Assembly (NCBI GenBank): GCA_046483565.1
Contig: JAWOCZ010000002.1
Coordinates: forward strand, 1-7,560
Origin: T1Sed10-7 sp046483565
GTDB taxonomy: Bacteria; Actinomycetota; Nitriliruptoria; Nitriliruptorales; Nitriliruptoraceae
Reading direction: 5' to 3'
Length of the DNA stretch: 7,560 bases
The translations under genes and the position numbers were made by a program. This document shows, piece after piece, positions 6,037 to 7,560 of the stretch. The notes below the pieces were generated by a model that was not told where the DNA came from, searched no databases, and saw only the letters and a list, made by a program, of their open reading frames with translations. How positions within the stretch are numbered: the stretch's first letter is position 1; each line of letters starts with the position of its first letter.

Positions 6037-7554
6037 TCACTCGACGTCGACCCACCCGAAGGTGCGTTCGACCGCCTTGTGCCACTGCGCGAGGCCCGCC
6101 TCGCGCTGGTCGTCGGACCACTGCGGCTCCCAGCGCTTGTCCTCCTGCCAGTTGTCGCGCATCTCGTCCTGACTGTTCCAGAACCCGACCGCGTAGCCGG
6201 CCGCGTAGGCCGAACCGAGCGCCGTGGTCTCGGCGACGACCGGCTTGTACACCGGGACGCCGAGGACGTCCGCCTGGATCTGCATGGCGAGATCGTTGTT
6301 CGTCACACCACCATCGACCCGGAGCGCCTCGACCGGAACGCCGGAGTCCTTCTCCATGGCGTCCGCGACGTCCTTGGTCTGCCAGCACATCGACTCGAGC
6401 GTCGCCCGGGCGAGGTGCGCGTTGGTGTTGAAGCGGCTGATACCGACGATCGCGCCGCGGGCGTCGGAACGCCAGTACGGCGAGAACAGCCCGGAGAACG
6501 CCGGGACGAACACCATCCCGCCGGAGTCGGGAACCTGGCGCGCCAGGGTCTCGGTCTCCGCGGCACCGCTGATGATGCCCAGCTGGTCACGCAGCCACTG
6601 CACGGCCGAACCGGTCACCGGGATCGCGCCCTCGAGCGCGAAGACGGCGGGCTCGTCGCCGAACTTGTAGGCCGGCGTGGTCAGCAGACCGGCCTTCGAG
6701 TGGACGATCTCGGTCCCGGTGTTGAGCAGCATGAAGTTGCCGGTGCCGTAGGTGTTCTTCGCCTCACCTGGCGAGAAGCACACCTGACCGACGGTGGCCG
6801 CCTGCTGGTCACCGAGGTCACCACACAGCGGCACCTCGCCGCTCAGCGGGCCCGTCTCCAGAGTCATCCCGTACAGCTCCGGGTCGGAGGACGGCCGGAT
6901 CTCGGGCAGCATCGCCCGCGGGATGTCGAAGAAGCCGAGCAGCTCCTCGTCCCAATCCAGCGTCTGAAGGTTCATCAGCATCGTGCGTGAGGCGTTGGTC
7001 ACATCGGTGATGTGCTTGCCGCCGCGCGTGCCGCCGGTGAGGTTCCAGATGACCCAGGTGTCCATGTTCCCGAAGATCGCGTCACCACGCTCCGCCGCGG
7101 CACGGACGCCGTCGACGTTCTCCAGGATCCACTGGACCTTGCCACCCGAGAAGTAGGTCGCGGGCGGCAGCCCGGCCTTCTGACGGATGACGTCACCCTT
7201 GCCTTCCCGCTCCAGCTTGCTTGCGATCTTGTCGGTCCGGGTGTCCTGCCAGACGATCGCGTTGTAGTACGGACGCCCGGTGTTCTTGTCCCAGACCACC
7301 GTGGTCTCACGCTGGTTCGTGACGCCCAGCGCCGCCAGGTCGGAGGCATCCAGCTTGGCGGAGCCCAGGGCGGTCATGATCACCGCGGAGGTCCGCTCCC
7401 AGACCTCGACGGGGTTGTGCTCGACCCAACCGGCCTGCGGGAGGATCTGCTCGTGCTCGAGTTGGTGCTTGGCGATCTCGTTGCCGCCATGATCGAAGAT
7501 CATGAAGCGGGTCGAGGTCGTGCCTTGGTCGACTGAGCCGACGAAATCTGCCAT
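6037..7554 (-). CDS. glpK: Glycerol kinase 2 (FGGY family), canonical actinobacterial type
   Basis: This 505-residue protein is a second complete glycerol kinase. Motifs in order are DQGTTS at 9-14, NQRET at 80-84 (R82, E83), W102, Y134 in TYFSG, GDQQAA at 248-253 with catalytic D249, TYGTGNF at 268-274 and DGG at 414-416. Its sequence, including the FVGSVDQGTTSTRFMIFDHGG opening and the YWRSDARGAIVG block, is what I would expect for the main actinobacterial GlpK (GylA) type. The loop before GDQQAA is longer than in kinase 1 (PELYG to GD) but still lacks the GGTR fructose-1,6-bisphosphate site and a regulatory histidine. ATG 7554 begins directly at the conserved N-terminus; only six upstream bases are in view, so promoter and ribosome binding site lie outside. 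A glycerol facilitator gene often precedes this kinase and may lie just past 7560. It ends in a strong hairpin. Confidence 0.95.
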   Translation of the reverse strand: MADFVGSVDQGTTSTRFMIFDHGGNEIAKHQLEHEQILPQAGWVEHNPVEVWERTSAVIMTALGSAKLDASDLAALGVTNQRETTVVWDKNTGRPYYNAIVWQDTRTDKIASKLEREGKGDVIRQKAGLPPATYFSGGKVQWILENVDGVRAAAERGDAIFGNMDTWVIWNLTGGTRGGKHITDVTNASRTMLMNLQTLDWDEELLGFFDIPRAMLPEIRPSSDPELYGMTLETGPLSGEVPLCGDLGDQQAATVGQVCFSPGEAKNTYGTGNFMLLNTGTEIVHSKAGLLTTPAYKFGDEPAVFALEGAIPVTGSAVQWLRDQLGIISGAAETETLARQVPDSGGMVFVPAFSGLFSPYWRSDARGAIVGISRFNTNAHLARATLESMCWQTKDVADAMEKDSGVPVEALRVDGGVTNNDLAMQIQADVLGVPVYKPVVAETTALGSAYAAGYAVGFWNSQDEMRDNWQEDKRWEPQWSDDQREAGLAQWHKAVERTFGWVDVE

Positions 7555-7560
7555 GGAACG

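Noticed and set aside
5807..6172. Plus-strand open frame in the glpK2-glpD spacer
   Set aside because: It runs through inverted repeats, the tandem array and a hairpin, has no recognisable domain and continues antisense into glpK2.
5914..6990. Long plus-strand open frame across the spacer and antisense to glpK2
   Set aside because: Its start lies in the 13-bp repeats and the rest mirrors a clear kinase gene. Composition and lack of motifs mark it as a shadow.

Overview
Almost all of this window (about 185 to 7560) looks like a chromosomal piece of a high-GC actinobacterium. Signs are the very high GC, GTG starts, U-tract-free terminator hairpins, a start with the layout of a leaderless mRNA, and proteins of actinobacterial type. 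A genus cannot be named. The first ~180 bases are different: about 46% GC by my count (83 of 180). They carry the first ~30 codons of what looks like an RNA 2'-phosphotransferase (Tpt1/KptA). At about 178-190 this runs abruptly into the 3' part of a GC-rich membrane-protein gene on the opposite strand, so two genes are broken at one point. A chimeric join (assembly or library) is the simplest reading; a real recombination endpoint is possible.

Layout. (1) 1-184: AT-rich fragment with the kptA-like start. (2) 183-759, minus: N-terminal part of a proline-rich, multi-pass membrane protein, cut at the junction. (3) 873-1529, minus: NarL/LuxR-type response regulator with no sensor kinase in view. 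(4) 1614-2384, plus: IclR-family regulator closely resembling GylR of Streptomyces, divergent from the response regulator, with a likely leaderless start and a palindrome over its predicted -10. (5) 2389-3915, plus: glycerol kinase 1, four bases after gylR. (6) 3949-5658, minus: FAD-dependent glycerol-3-phosphate dehydrogenase GlpD, convergent with kinase 1 and sharing a two-way terminator hairpin. (7) 5659-6036: 378 bp spacer with three inverted repeats, five 13-bp tandem repeats and a strong hairpin. (8) 6037-7554, minus: glycerol kinase 2, whose start lies six bases from the window edge.

The core is a glycerol catabolic cluster. Either kinase makes glycerol 3-phosphate, GlpD oxidises it to dihydroxyacetone phosphate at the membrane, and the GylR-like protein probably controls the locus. 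Its unusual points are two diverged glycerol kinases on opposite strands flanking one glpD, the regulator paired directly with one kinase, and no glycerol facilitator gene in view; one could lie beyond 7560, upstream of kinase 2. I found no wholly new system. The most useful leads are the junction near 180, the paralogous kinase arrangement, the leaderless gylR operator, and the repeat-rich spacer before glpD.
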